Positions 49,470 through 58,662 of a stretch of 64,000 nucleotides of DNA are shown here, piece after piece; position 1 is the first letter of the stretch; each line of letters begins with the position of its first letter. The notes beneath the pieces were generated by a model. It worked only from the letters and a program-made list of their open reading frames with translations. It ran no database searches and was not told where the DNA came from. Where the stretch lies: positions 1-64,000 of the forward strand of contig NZ_BOOQ01000053.1 of NCBI RefSeq assembly GCF_016863315.1. The letters run 5' to 3'. This stretch comes from Planotetraspora silvatica (GTDB taxonomy: Bacteria > Actinomycetota > Actinomycetes > Streptosporangiales > Streptosporangiaceae). The position numbers were made by a program, and so were the translations under genes.

Positions 49470-50630
49470 TCAGCGGCCGCTGACGGCCGGCGGCCGGGGC
49501 GATGCGGCCGGCGGGAGGCAGGGAATGCGGGCGGTGAGCGCGAAGCCGCCGTCGGGCGTGGGCCCCGACATGATCCAGCCGCCCACGAGGTTGACCCGCT
49601 CCTTCAGGCCGATCAGCCCGAACCCCGATCTGACCAGGTGGTCCGCGGGGAAGGACTCGTGCGGGTCGCCCGGGCCGTTCACCACCGAGACGCTCACGAC
49701 GTCTCCGTACGCCTCGCAGTCGACCCGGACCGGGGCGCCCGGCGCGTGCTTGCGGACGTTGTTCAGGCCCTCCTGCACCACGCGGAAGCAGGCGTGCTCG
49801 GCCTGCCTGCCCAGCAGCCCTCCGGGGACGTCGAGGTGCAGGGTGACCTGGAGGCCGGTCGCGTTGCCCTCCGCCACGAGCGGCGCGATCGCCTCCAGCC
49901 CCGCGGCCGAGGCCGGCACGTCCGCGCGGCGCAGCACGGTGAGCAGCTCACGCAGCTCGGTCAGGGCGCGCATGCCCTTGTCCTCGATGTTCCTGGCCAG
50001 CTTGCGGATCTCGCCGGGGTCCTCGTTGTCCTGGATGATGCCCGCGTTGAGGACCATGACGGTGACGGCGTGGGTCACCGTGTCGTGCAGTTCCCCCGCG
50101 ATGCGCCGGCGCTCCCGTGAGGCGGCGTGCTCCTCCCGCAGCCACATCGTCTCGCGCAGGTCCTTGACCATCGTGCGGTACGACCGCTCCCAGTTCCCGA
50201 TCATCGCGGGCAGGTAGACGAACGCCACGGCGCGGAAGGCGCTCATGAAGGCCATCCGGCCGGACTGCGGGGCGATGTAGTCGGCCAGCAGGTAGACGAT
50301 CGCGAGGCCGCCGGCGACCACCCGCCACCCGCGGACCGTGCTCTCCGCCGCCATGGAGTACGCCGCGGCGGCGAGCGCCGCGCCCTGGCCGGTGAGGGCC
50401 GCGCACACGACCGAGGCCACGACCGACGGCCACGCGGTGCGCCGCCGTACGAGCAGGCTCAGCGCGGCCACCACGGCGGACAGGATCGACAACCAGGGGG
50501 GCACGGGGAACCACGCGGACGGTCGCAGCAGCGTCTGTGGGATGGTGTAGCCGAGGACGGCGGTCGCGAGCAGCGCGTCGACGATCTCGTCCCTGCGCCA
50601 CGAGACGAACCCGGCCCGCTTCTCCCCCAT
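49470..50630 (-). CDS. sensor histidine kinase, NarL/DesK type
   Basis: A 386-residue membrane kinase with the HisKA_3 type H-box (ASRERRRIAGELHDTVTHAV, phosphorylated His in ELHD). About four N-terminal hydrophobic segments (LLATAVLGYTIPQTLL, PWLSILSAVVAALSLLV, and others) form the sensor. The HATPase_c domain starts near RVVQEGLNNVRKHAPGAPV and includes GFGLIGLKERVNLVGG. The C-terminal end is short. No response regulator is adjacent, although this family usually sits next to a NarL-type regulator, so it is an orphan in this window. Confidence 0.9.
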   Translation of the reverse strand: MGEKRAGFVSWRRDEIVDALLATAVLGYTIPQTLLRPSAWFPVPPWLSILSAVVAALSLLVRRRTAWPSVVASVVCAALTGQGAALAAAAYSMAAESTVRGWRVVAGGLAIVYLLADYIAPQSGRMAFMSAFRAVAFVYLPAMIGNWERSYRTMVKDLRETMWLREEHAASRERRRIAGELHDTVTHAVTVMVLNAGIIQDNEDPGEIRKLARNIEDKGMRALTELRELLTVLRRADVPASAAGLEAIAPLVAEGNATGLQVTLHLDVPGGLLGRQAEHACFRVVQEGLNNVRKHAPGAPVRVDCEAYGDVVSVSVVNGPGDPHESFPADHLVRSGFGLIGLKERVNLVGGWIMSGPTPDGGFALTARIPCLPPAASPRPPAVSGR

Positions 50631-50754
50631 AGGCCTAGTTTGTGGGTTTGACCTGCGGCGTTCTCACAGCGCCACGCCCTTTGACGCACCTTGGCCGGGT
50701 GTTGTCGACTGCGTGCTGGTCGAACCAGCGGGATCGCTTCGGCAGGATAGAGAG

Positions 50755-53256
50755 GTGAGCGAGAACATGACCCTCCTTCGGCACCTCCCGGATGACTCCG
50801 AACCGGACTCGCTGTTCGACGCCTTCGTCGCGTGGAACGCCGAGCGAGGGCTCACGCTCTACCCGGCGCAGGAGGAGGCGCTGATCGAGGTCTTCTCCGG
50901 AAACAACGTGATCCTCTCCACGCCCACCGGCTCGGGGAAGAGCCTCGTCGCGGCCGGCGCGCACTTCGCCGCGCTCGCCAGGGACGAGGTCAGTTTCTAC
51001 ACCGCGCCCATCAAGGCCCTGGTGTCGGAGAAGTTCTTCGACCTGTGCGCCGTCTTCGGCACCGAGAACGTCGGCATGATGACCGGCGACGCGTCGGTCA
51101 ACGCGGACGCGCCGATCATCTGCTGCACCGCCGAGATCCTCGCCCAGATCGCCCTGCGGGACGGCGCGGACGCCGACGTCGGCACCGTGATCATGGACGA
51201 GTTCCACTTCTACGCCGAGGCGGACCGGGGCTGGGCCTGGCAGGTGCCGCTGATCGAGCTGCCGCAGGCCCGGTTCCTGCTGATGTCGGCGACGCTCGGC
51301 GACGTCGACCGTTTCCAGAAGGACCTCACCCGCAGGACCGGCCGCGAGACGGCGGTCGTGAAGAACGCCGAACGGCCCGTCCCGCTCATCTACTCCTACC
51401 GGCTGACGCCGCTGCACGAGACGCTCGAGGAACTGCTGTCCACCCAGCAGGCCCCGGTCTACGTCGTCCACTTCACCCAGGCCGCCGCCATGGAGCGCGC
51501 GCAGGCGCTGATGAGCATCAACATGGCGACCAAGGCCGAGAAGGAGGCGATCGCCGCTCTCATCGGCAACTTCCGGTTCACCACCCGCTTCGGCCGGGCC
51601 CTGTCCCGGCTCGTACGGCACGGCATCGGCGTCCACCACGCCGGGATGTTGCCGAAGTACCGCCGGCTCGTGGAGCGGCTCGCCCAGGCGGGCCTGCTGA
51701 AGGTCATCTGCGGCACCGACACGCTCGGCGTGGGCGTCAACGTGCCCATCAGGACGGTCCTGTTCACGGCGCTGTCGAAGTTCGACGGCAACCGGGTGCG
51801 GCGGCTGCGGGCGCGGGAGTTCCACCAGATCGCCGGGCGCGCCGGCCGGGCCGGGTTCGACACGGTGGGGTACGTCGTCTGCCAGGCGCCCGACCACGTC
51901 ATCGAGAACGAGCGCGCCCTCGCCAAGATCGGCGATGACCCGAAGCGGCGGCGCGGCTACGCCAGGAAGAAGCCGCCGGAGGGCTTCGTCGCCTGGAACG
52001 AGGAGACGTTCGAGAAGCTGCAGACGGCCGAGCCCGAGCCGCTGACGTCCCGGTTCAAGGTCAGCAACGCGATGCTGCTGTCGGTGATCAACCGTCCGGG
52101 CGACTGCTTCCAGGCGATGAAGCGGCTCCTCACCGACAACCACGAGGAGCGCAAGGCGCAGCGGCGGCACATCAGCCACGCCATCGCGATCTACCGGTCG
52201 CTGCTCGCCGGAGGGATCGTCGAGACGCTCAAGGAGCCCGACGAGCACGGCCGCAGGGCACGGCTGACGGTCGACCTCCAGGAGGACTTCGCGCTCAACC
52301 AGGCGCTGTCCACGTTCGCGCTCGCGACGTTCGAGCTGCTCAACCCGGAGTCCCCCACCTACGCGCTCGACATCGTCTCGATCATCGAGTCGACGCTCGA
52401 CGACCCGCGTCAGATCCTGCACGCCCAGCTCAACAAGGCGCGCGGCGAGGCCGTCGCCCAGATGAAGGCCGACGGGATCGAGTACGAGGAGCGGATGGAG
52501 CTGCTCGCCGAGGTCACCTATCCGATGCCGCTCGCCGACCTGCTCTTCGGCGCCTACGAGACCTACCGCCGCGGGCACCCGTGGGTGGGCGACCACACGG
52601 TGAGCCCCAAGACGATCGTGCGGGACATGTACGAGCGGGCCATGACGTTCACCGACTACATCCAGTTCTACGAGCTGGCCAGGTCGGAGGGCACGGTCCT
52701 GCGCTATCTCGCCGACGCCTACCGGACGTTGTCGCGCACCGTTCCCGAGCACCTCAAGAGCGACGACCTGATCGACCTCATCGAGTGGCTCGGCGAGCTC
52801 GTACGACAGGTCGACTCGAGCCTCATCGACGAGTGGGAGAAGCTCGCCAACCCGTCGGAGGCCCTGGAGGCCCGCGACGAGCTGGAGACCAGGACCCGGC
52901 CGGTCACCGCGAACACGCGGGCCTTCCGGGTGCTGGTCCGCAACGCGATGTTCCGCATGGTCGAGCTGGCCGCCCTGGACCGCGAGGAGGAACTGGTCGA
53001 GCTCTACCCGGACACGGACTGGGCGGCGGCCCTCGACGCCTACTACGACGAGCACCAGGAGATCGGCACGGGCCCGGCCGCCCGCGGCCCGGCGCTGCTC
53101 CAGATCGAGGAGGAGAAGGAGCTCTGGCGGGTCCGCCAGGTCATCGACGACCCGGCGGGTCACCACGACTGGGGCATCGGGGCGGAGGTCGACCTCGCCG
53201 CCTCCGACGAGGAGGGCACGGCTGTCCTGCACATCACGGGCTTCACCCGCATGTGA
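50755..53256 (+). CDS. DEAD/DEAH helicase with DUF3516 C-terminal domain (Ski2-like)
   Basis: An 833-residue superfamily-2 RNA/DNA helicase. Motif I STPTGSGKSLVAAGAHFA, motif II MDEFHFYAEA (DEFH), motif III LMSATLGD and motif VI HQIAGRAGRAGFD, all intact. The C-terminal 430 residues match the actinobacterial DUF3516 domain (YPDTDWAAALDAYYDE near the end). Relatives are thought to act on structured RNA, but the role is unsettled. GTG at 50755 with AGGA upstream is preferred; ATG 50767 is also possible. It is convergent with the tRNA-dihydrouridine synthase gene. Confidence 0.9.
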   Translation: MSENMTLLRHLPDDSEPDSLFDAFVAWNAERGLTLYPAQEEALIEVFSGNNVILSTPTGSGKSLVAAGAHFAALARDEVSFYTAPIKALVSEKFFDLCAVFGTENVGMMTGDASVNADAPIICCTAEILAQIALRDGADADVGTVIMDEFHFYAEADRGWAWQVPLIELPQARFLLMSATLGDVDRFQKDLTRRTGRETAVVKNAERPVPLIYSYRLTPLHETLEELLSTQQAPVYVVHFTQAAAMERAQALMSINMATKAEKEAIAALIGNFRFTTRFGRALSRLVRHGIGVHHAGMLPKYRRLVERLAQAGLLKVICGTDTLGVGVNVPIRTVLFTALSKFDGNRVRRLRAREFHQIAGRAGRAGFDTVGYVVCQAPDHVIENERALAKIGDDPKRRRGYARKKPPEGFVAWNEETFEKLQTAEPEPLTSRFKVSNAMLLSVINRPGDCFQAMKRLLTDNHEERKAQRRHISHAIAIYRSLLAGGIVETLKEPDEHGRRARLTVDLQEDFALNQALSTFALATFELLNPESPTYALDIVSIIESTLDDPRQILHAQLNKARGEAVAQMKADGIEYEERMELLAEVTYPMPLADLLFGAYETYRRGHPWVGDHTVSPKTIVRDMYERAMTFTDYIQFYELARSEGTVLRYLADAYRTLSRTVPEHLKSDDLIDLIEWLGELVRQVDSSLIDEWEKLANPSEALEARDELETRTRPVTANTRAFRVLVRNAMFRMVELAALDREEELVELYPDTDWAAALDAYYDEHQEIGTGPAARGPALLQIEEEKELWRVRQVIDDPAGHHDWGIGAEVDLAASDEEGTAVLHITGFTRM

Positions 53257-53271
53257 GCCCGCCCGTACGCT

Positions 53272-53289
53272 CGCCCGTGCGCACGGGCG
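53272..53289. terminator. candidate terminator hairpin between convergent genes
   Basis: Perfect 9 bp inverted repeat CGCCCGTGC / GCACGGGCG with no loop, in the 87 bp between the helicase and the dihydrouridine synthase genes. It has no T-run, so tentative. Confidence 0.5.
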
Positions 53290-53343
53290 GGCGCACGGCT
53301 TCGGCGGACCCCCGCCGACGCGCTTCCCGGCGCCCGTGACCGT

Positions 53344-54456
53344 TCAGCCCCCGGACGTGGGGTCCTCCGCGCCGGCGCCCGGGACGGCCATCTCCTCGGG
53401 ATCGTCCAGCCAGCCGTGGGGCAGCAGGACCTTCGCCCTCTCCCCGCTCTTGCCGCGCGGGCCGTCGACCCCGTCCGGCCAGGGCTGATGCGGGTCCAGC
53501 TCCGCGATGCGGGCCGCGAACTCGGCCAGGGTGGCGACGGACGTGAGGGCGCGGCGGCTCTCGGCGCCGGCCGGGAAGCCCTTCAGATACCACCCCACGT
53601 GCTTGCGGAAGTCGGCGAGGCCGTGCGACTCGCTCCCGATCACCTCGCACAACAGCTCGGCGTGGCGGAGCATCATGGCGCCCACCTCCCCCAGGACGGG
53701 CCGCGTGCGCTCCGCGGAGCCCTCGAAGGCCCGGTCGAGGTCCCGGAACAGCCAGGGACGGCCCAGGCAGCCGCGGCCGACGACGACGCCGTCGCAGCCG
53801 GTCTCCGCGACCATGCGCAGCGCGTCGTCGGCGCTCCAGATGTCGCCGTTGCCGAGGACGGGGATCTCCGGCACGGCCTGCTTGAGCCGCCTGATCGCGT
53901 TCCAGTCGGCCGTCCCCCCGTAGTGCTGCTTCGCCGTACGGGCGTGCAGGGCCACGGCGGCCACGCCCTCCTCGACGGCGATCCGGCCCGCCTCCAGGTA
54001 GGTCAGGTGGTCGTCGTCGATGCCCTTGCGCATCTTCATCGTGACCGGCAGGGACCCGGCGTTCCCCACCGCCTCCGCGAGGATCGCCCGCAGCAGGTTC
54101 CGCTTGTACGGCAGGGCGGCGCCGCCGCCGCGCCGGGTGACCTTGGGCACCGGGCACCCGAAGTTCAGGTCGATGTGGTCGGCCAGGTCCTCCTCCGCGA
54201 TCATCCGCGCGGCCCTGCCGATGACGGCCGGGTCGACCCCGTAGAGCTGGATGCTGCGGGGCGTCTCGCCGTCCCCGAAGGCGATCATCTGGAAGGTCGG
54301 CGGATTCCGCTCGACCAGCGCGCGCGAGGTGATCATCTCGGAGACGAAGACGCCGCCGCCCTGCTCCCGGCAAAGGGTCCGGAAACCTCTGTTGGTGATG
54401 CCCGCCATGGGAGCGAGCACCACCGGTGGCCACACCTCGAACGTTCCGATTTTCAC
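53344..54456 (-). CDS. dusB: tRNA-dihydrouridine synthase (DusB-like)
   Basis: A 370-residue flavoprotein that reduces uridines in tRNA. GTG start at 54456; the frame extends to 54495. Signature motifs: VVLAPMAGITNRGFRTLC (FMN loop), IDLNFGCPVPKVTRRGGG with the catalytic Cys, VTMKMRKGIDDD, ALHARTAKQHYGGTADW and VVVGRGCLGRPWLF. It is full length with an actinobacterial C-terminal extension ending in an acidic/Gly-rich tail. The exact Dus type (B or other) cannot be told from sequence alone. Confidence 0.9.
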   Translation of the reverse strand: MKIGTFEVWPPVVLAPMAGITNRGFRTLCREQGGGVFVSEMITSRALVERNPPTFQMIAFGDGETPRSIQLYGVDPAVIGRAARMIAEEDLADHIDLNFGCPVPKVTRRGGGAALPYKRNLLRAILAEAVGNAGSLPVTMKMRKGIDDDHLTYLEAGRIAVEEGVAAVALHARTAKQHYGGTADWNAIRRLKQAVPEIPVLGNGDIWSADDALRMVAETGCDGVVVGRGCLGRPWLFRDLDRAFEGSAERTRPVLGEVGAMMLRHAELLCEVIGSESHGLADFRKHVGWYLKGFPAGAESRRALTSVATLAEFAARIAELDPHQPWPDGVDGPRGKSGERAKVLLPHGWLDDPEEMAVPGAGAEDPTSGG

Positions 54457-54559
54457 CTCTTCATTTTCGCCCGAGCGGAGGCGTGAGGCGTACAAGATCG
54501 TGGACGTGGGACTTACACCCCGGTTACGCTGGCCTTACCACGGTCGGGGGAGGTCGCCC

Positions 54560-55222
54560 ATGCTGCTACGGCTGAGAATCGGCCTGCCGGACCGCCCGGG
54601 ATCGCTCGGCCAGGTCACCCGGGCGCTGGGGACGGTCGGCGCCGACATCACCCAGGTCGTCGTGCTCGACAGGGGCGACGGCCGCGCGCTGGACGACTTC
54701 ACCGTCTACTGGCCCGACGCGGTGCCGCGGGAACATCTCGTCCGGGCGCTGGAGAGCGTCGAGGGCGTGCGGATCGACGGCGTCTGGACGACGAGGGAGG
54801 CCCCCGGAACCTATCCGGAGCTGGAGATCCTCAAGTTCCTCACGACGGCGGGGGACCGCGCGCTCGCCACCCTGATCGACTCGATGCCGGTGCTCTTCAG
54901 CGCCGACTGGGCCGCGGCCGCCACCGAGCGGAGCCCGCGCTCGATCGTCTATTCGAGCTGGCGGGCGCCGTCGGACATCGCCTTTCCCGGCGAGATCCCG
55001 GCGCGCCCGGCCGCGGGAACCCTTCCGGAGGGGATCCACGTCATCACGGCCCCGCTGCCCCCACTGGCGCTGTCCCTCGTTCTGGCGAGGGCCGAGGGGC
55101 CGGCGTTCCACCGCACCGAGGTGCACCGGCTCGCCCGGATCCTGGAGATCTTCCTGATGCTGCCCGCGATCGAGCGCGGGGCCGAACGGGCGTTGCGGAG
55201 AACGTCGGCCGAGCGACTATGA
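54560..55222 (+). CDS. ACT domain protein
   Basis: A 220-residue protein with an N-terminal ACT amino-acid-binding domain: LRLRIGLPDRPGSLGQVTRA, then ADITQVVVLDRGDGRALDDF. Residues 90-220 hold a second, less clear module with DRALATLIDSMPVLFSADWA and APLPPLALSLVLARAEGPAF. GGGGGAGG precedes the ATG. Probably a cytoplasmic amino-acid sensor or regulator. It is divergent from dusB with about 100 bp between, and a tRNA cluster follows. Confidence 0.75.
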   Translation: MLLRLRIGLPDRPGSLGQVTRALGTVGADITQVVVLDRGDGRALDDFTVYWPDAVPREHLVRALESVEGVRIDGVWTTREAPGTYPELEILKFLTTAGDRALATLIDSMPVLFSADWAAAATERSPRSIVYSSWRAPSDIAFPGEIPARPAAGTLPEGIHVITAPLPPLALSLVLARAEGPAFHRTEVHRLARILEIFLMLPAIERGAERALRRTSAERL

Positions 55223-55277
55223 GTACGCACCGGCGGCGAAAACCCGATACAGTTACCTCGTCGCCGTGAGGCGTCAC

Positions 55278-55349
55278 GCGGAAGTGGCTCAGTGGTAGAG
55301 CATCACCTTGCCAAGGTGAGGGTCGCGGGTTCGAATCCCGTCTTCCGCT
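55278..55349 (+). tRNA. tRNA-Gly(GCC), second copy
   Basis: Identical in sequence to the tRNA-Gly at 25826-25897. First of a second Gly-Cys-Val cluster. Confidence 0.97.
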
Positions 55350-55381
55350 CCGAGAGGTCTTAAATATCGGGGGCCTCGCTC

Positions 55382-55452
55382 GGTGGAGTGGCCGAGAGGC
55401 GAGGCAGCGGCCTGCAAAGCCGCGTACACGGGTTCAAATCCCGTCTCCACCT
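55382..55452 (+). tRNA. tRNA-Cys(GCA), second copy
   Basis: Same as the copy at 25911 except for compensating changes near the anticodon arm (GCAGCGG...CCGCGT instead of GCAACGG...CCGTCT). Anticodon GCA, T-loop unchanged. Confidence 0.97.
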
Positions 55453-55479
55453 CTGATGTACGAAAGTCTGATGTACGAA

Positions 55480-55554
55480 GGGCGATTAGCTCAGCGGGAG
55501 AGCGCTTCCCTGACACGGAAGAGGTCACTGGTTCAATCCCAGTATCGCCCACCA
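55480..55554 (+). tRNA. tRNA-Val(GAC), second copy
   Basis: Identical to the copy at 25994-26068, including CCA. The spacer to tRNA-Cys contains the short direct repeat TGATGTACGAAAG / TGATGTACGAAGG. Confidence 0.97.
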
Positions 55555-55706
55555 GCAACATCATCATTATCCTCGGCGCTTCTGACAGGCTTTGACAGGA
55601 GCGCCGCCGCCTGACGGCCGATGACGGACAAGTGGCGATAGAGTGATCCTCATACCGCCGGGCTCGAGTGTGCCGCGCGGTGGTCCCATCCCAGCAGGAG
55701 GTCCTC

Positions 55707-55913
55707 ATGGCTGCCACCGAACCGGAATCCGGAGCCGAGCCCGAAGCTTCTGAGGACGATATGAAGCGGAAGTTCCGGGAGGCCCTGGAGCGTAAGCGGC
55801 GTTCGCAGGACGAGGCCAACGCGGGCGGCCAGGGCAAGGGCTCCGCGAAGATCCACGGGGCACAGGGCCCTGCCGCGAGCCGGCGGTCCTTCCGCCGCAA
55901 GAGCGGCGGCTGA
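55707..55913 (+). CDS. DUF5302 family small protein
   Basis: A 68-residue hydrophilic, highly charged protein. AGGAGG lies at the right distance from the ATG. It begins [20 protein letters not shown], then [20 protein letters not shown] and ends in a basic [10 protein letters not shown] tail. The pattern [15 protein letters not shown] marks the actinobacterial DUF5302 family of unknown function, probably a nucleic-acid-binding or intrinsically disordered protein. Confidence 0.8.
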   Translation: MAATEPESGAEPEASEDDMKRKFREALERKRRSQDEANAGGQGKGSAKIHGAQGPAASRRSFRRKSGG

Positions 55914-56035
55914 TCTCCCTCCCCCACGCTCGCCCGCCCCTTCTCCGATGCCAGCTCTGGCGGGGTCCTTCTCAACGGCCCCGCCTGAGCGCACACTGGA
56001 AGGGACATGATGGGCGATTCTGGTGGGAGTAGCTC

Positions 56036-56728
56036 ATGCACGGTCAGATGCCCCAAGCAATGCCGTTGCTGTCTCGCGGCAAGCACCGCAACCCCAGCAA
56101 GGGCGCGTGCTTCATGGAGTTCGCGTCGTACCTCGCGGGCGAGCGGTGGAGTGACCATCCGTCGTGCACCCACCCGCTGCTGGCGGGGCTCGCGCGACTG
56201 GTCAACGACCACACCTCGGACGCGGCCCGGCCACGCCTCGCCGAGCTCATCCCGGCGGTGATCGGGCTGACCGGCGACGACCTGCGGATCGACGCGCAGA
56301 TCGCCCTCCGGTCCGCGACCACCGCGCTGCCGGTCGTCGCGCACGAACGGCAACTGGCCATGGCGGTCTCGATCCTGTCGGCCGAGCACGTGCTCGCCGA
56401 GCTGGACGGCCGGCCCGCCGGCAGCATCCGCGACAGCAGCCGCGAGGCGCTGGAGCAGGTTCCCGACGCCATGCGGTGGGCCCTCGCCTTCAGGCGCGGG
56501 GTCCGCATCTCGGCCAAGGGCTTCCGCCGCTACGCCGCGCCGAACACCGTTCAGCTGGCCGTGAGGGGGATCGCCCAGGCCTGCGTCCTGGACCCGAACC
56601 CGCTGCTGCGGCACCTGCTGGCCAAGGCGATCGAGGATTGCACGGCCCTGACCGGCGTTCCCGCTCAGGCCGAGGCGGCCTTCGAGCCGGGCCGCTGGGA
56701 AGAGGCCTGCCGCCTCACCACCCGCTGA
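56036..56728 (+). CDS. conserved actinobacterial protein, function unknown
   Basis: A 230-residue protein. N-terminal stretch GKHRNPSKGACFMEFASYLA then GERWSDHPSCTHPLLAGLAR is a conserved pattern I recognise from actinobacterial hypothetical proteins, with Cys25 and a SCTH motif. The rest is helical (repeated Leu/Ala). No membrane segment. Upstream starts are possible. It is followed by the convergent PgeF gene after 43 bp. Confidence 0.7.
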   Translation: MHGQMPQAMPLLSRGKHRNPSKGACFMEFASYLAGERWSDHPSCTHPLLAGLARLVNDHTSDAARPRLAELIPAVIGLTGDDLRIDAQIALRSATTALPVVAHERQLAMAVSILSAEHVLAELDGRPAGSIRDSSREALEQVPDAMRWALAFRRGVRISAKGFRRYAAPNTVQLAVRGIAQACVLDPNPLLRHLLAKAIEDCTALTGVPAQAEAAFEPGRWEEACRLTTR

Positions 56729-56771
56729 GCGCCGTCAGCCGGCACACCGGCGGCACGCGGACGGGGCGCGC

Positions 56772-57482
56772 TCAGTCGCCGATCCACACGTATCCGGCGA
56801 ACCGGCCCGTCCGCTGTTCCCGCCTGTAGGAGTAGAGGTCGGGCGTCTCGATCGTGCAACGGCCGTCATGACGGATGTCGGCCACTCCGGCCTGTTCGAG
56901 CTGCGCGGCGATCCCGGCCCTGATGTCCAGGGCGGGCGTGTCCCAACTGGTCGTCGACCACGTCTCGGGGACCCGGCCCGCGACCCGCTCTCTCAGATCC
57001 TCCGGCACCTCGTAGCACCTGCCGCAGGCGCAGGGCCCGATGGCGGCCGCCATCCGGGCGGGGTCGCCGCCCCGCGCGGCCATGGCCTCGACCAGGGCGG
57101 TGACGACCCCGGCCTCGGTTCCCGGCCGTCCCGAGTGCGCGGCGCCGACCAGGCCCGCGACGGGATCGGCCACGAGCACCGGCGCGCAGTCGGCCACGAG
57201 GACGGCCAGCCCCAGCCCCGGGCGGTCGGTCAGGACGGCGTCGAGCGCGGGCGGCTCCGCGCCGAAGGGTCCGGTCACGTAGGCCACGTCGGCGCTGTGC
57301 ACCTGGCGCATGAACACGACCTGGTCGACGCCGAACTCGGCCGCCGTCTTGGCCCGGTTCTCCGCCACGGCCGCCGGGTCGTCGCCCACGGCCCCGCCGA
57401 GGTTGCGGGAGCCGTACGGCTCCGCGCTCACGCCGCCGTGCCGGTCGGTGAAGGCCATGCGGACCCGCTCGATCGCAATCAC
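56772..57482 (-). CDS. pgeF: peptidoglycan editing factor / YfiH-type multicopper-like oxidase
   Basis: A 236-residue protein of the PgeF (YfiH, COG1496) family, which hydrolyses wrong peptidoglycan precursors or nucleosides. GTG start. Metal-binding motifs: MRQVHSADVAYV, VLVADCAPVLVADP, the active His in LVGAAHSGRPG (relatives usually have HAGWRG) and GPCACGRCYEV with Cys ligands. RYGSRNLGG is the family N-terminal motif (EPYGSRNLGG here). Frames upstream stay open, but homology begins near IAIERVRMAF. The Cys-x-Cys-x-x-Cys loop is richer than in most homologues. Confidence 0.87.
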   Translation of the reverse strand: MIAIERVRMAFTDRHGGVSAEPYGSRNLGGAVGDDPAAVAENRAKTAAEFGVDQVVFMRQVHSADVAYVTGPFGAEPPALDAVLTDRPGLGLAVLVADCAPVLVADPVAGLVGAAHSGRPGTEAGVVTALVEAMAARGGDPARMAAAIGPCACGRCYEVPEDLRERVAGRVPETWSTTSWDTPALDIRAGIAAQLEQAGVADIRHDGRCTIETPDLYSYRREQRTGRFAGYVWIGD

Positions 57483-57609
57483 CGGACCAGCGTACTCAGC
57501 GCCGGACGCCCCGGCCGCCCCCGCCGTGACGACCCGGTCCGTACGGCAGGGCATGATTTGTCGGGCGTGACCTGGCGAGCAGGGCGTGGTGGAGCGGCGA
57601 GGAGGACCG

Positions 57610-58662
57610 GTGCGCGCGGTGGTGTACGAGAGGTTCGGCGCGGATCCCGAGGTGCGGGAGGTGGCCGAGCCCGTCGCGTCCGCGGAGGGCGCGGTCATCA
57701 GGGTCGAGGCGACGGGGTTGTGCCGCAGCGACTGGCACGGCTGGATGGGCCACGACGCCGACATCACGGCGTTCCCCCATGTGCCGGGCCACGAGCTGTC
57801 CGGAGTGGTCGAGTCGGTCGGTGCGGCCGTGACGGGCTGGCGGCCGGGCGACCGGGTGCTGGTGCCGTTCATCTGCGCGTGCGGCCGATGCCCGCAGTGC
57901 GCCGCGGGCGACCAGCAGGTGTGCGAACGGCAGACCCAGCCGGGGTTCACCCATTGGGGTTCGTTCGCCGAGCGGGTCGCGATCGGCCATGCCGACGTCA
58001 ATCTCGTCCGGCTGCCTGACGGCATGGCGTTCGCCACGGCGGCGAGCCTCGGCTGCAGGTTCGCCACGGCGTTCCGCGCGGTGGCGGCCCAGGGCAGGAC
58101 GCGGCCCGGGGAGTGGGTGGCCGTCCACGGTTGCGGCGGCGTGGGGCTGTCCGCGGTGATGATCGCGGCGGCGATGGGAGCCCGGGTGGTGGCCGTCGAC
58201 GTCTCCCCCGGCGCGCTCGACCTCGCCGCGAGGTTCGGCGCCGCCGAATGCGTACAGGCCGAGCCGCAGGCGGATCCGGCGGTGGGCGCCGCCCGCGTGC
58301 GCGAGCTCACAGGTGGCGGCGCGCACGTCTCCCTCGACGCGCTGGGCAGTCCGGTGACCGCCGCGGCGTCGATCGAGAGCCTGCGCCGCCGCGGCCGCCA
58401 CGTCCAGGTGGGCCTGCTTCCTGGTGGGGCGGCGCTGCCGATGGGCCGGGTGATCGCGCACGAGCTGGAGATCCTGGGCAGCCACGGCATGGCCGCCCAC
58501 GCCTACCCCCCGATGCTGGAGATGATCACAGCGGGGACGCTGCGCCCGGACCTTCTGGTGACCCGGACGATCGGGCTCGGCGAGGTGCCCTCGGCGCTGA
58601 AGGCGCTGTCCGGCGCCGGGGGCGTCGCCGGGATCACGATGATCGATCCCCGGCTGCCGTGA
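57610..58662 (+). CDS. zinc-dependent alcohol dehydrogenase
   Basis: A 350-residue medium-chain dehydrogenase. GTG start with GGAGG three bases away. The catalytic-zinc site starts with ATGLCRSDWHGWMGHD and VPGHELSGVV; the structural zinc has four Cys in ICACGRCPQCAAGDQQVC. The Rossmann motif is VHGCGGVGLSAVMIAAA. Both zinc sites are complete, indicating an active alcohol or polyol dehydrogenase. Substrate is not predictable. Its 3' end overlaps the convergent glgM by 29 bp. Confidence 0.92.
   Translation: MRAVVYERFGADPEVREVAEPVASAEGAVIRVEATGLCRSDWHGWMGHDADITAFPHVPGHELSGVVESVGAAVTGWRPGDRVLVPFICACGRCPQCAAGDQQVCERQTQPGFTHWGSFAERVAIGHADVNLVRLPDGMAFATAASLGCRFATAFRAVAAQGRTRPGEWVAVHGCGGVGLSAVMIAAAMGARVVAVDVSPGALDLAARFGAAECVQAEPQADPAVGAARVRELTGGGAHVSLDALGSPVTAAASIESLRRRGRHVQVGLLPGGAALPMGRVIAHELEILGSHGMAAHAYPPMLEMITAGTLRPDLLVTRTIGLGEVPSALKALSGAGGVAGITMIDPRLP

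Noticed and set aside
50635-53232. Very long open frame antisense to the helicase gene
   Set aside because: It is the mirror of a strongly conserved helicase; its residues are the typical Arg/Gly/Val/Leu run of an antisense GC-rich frame.
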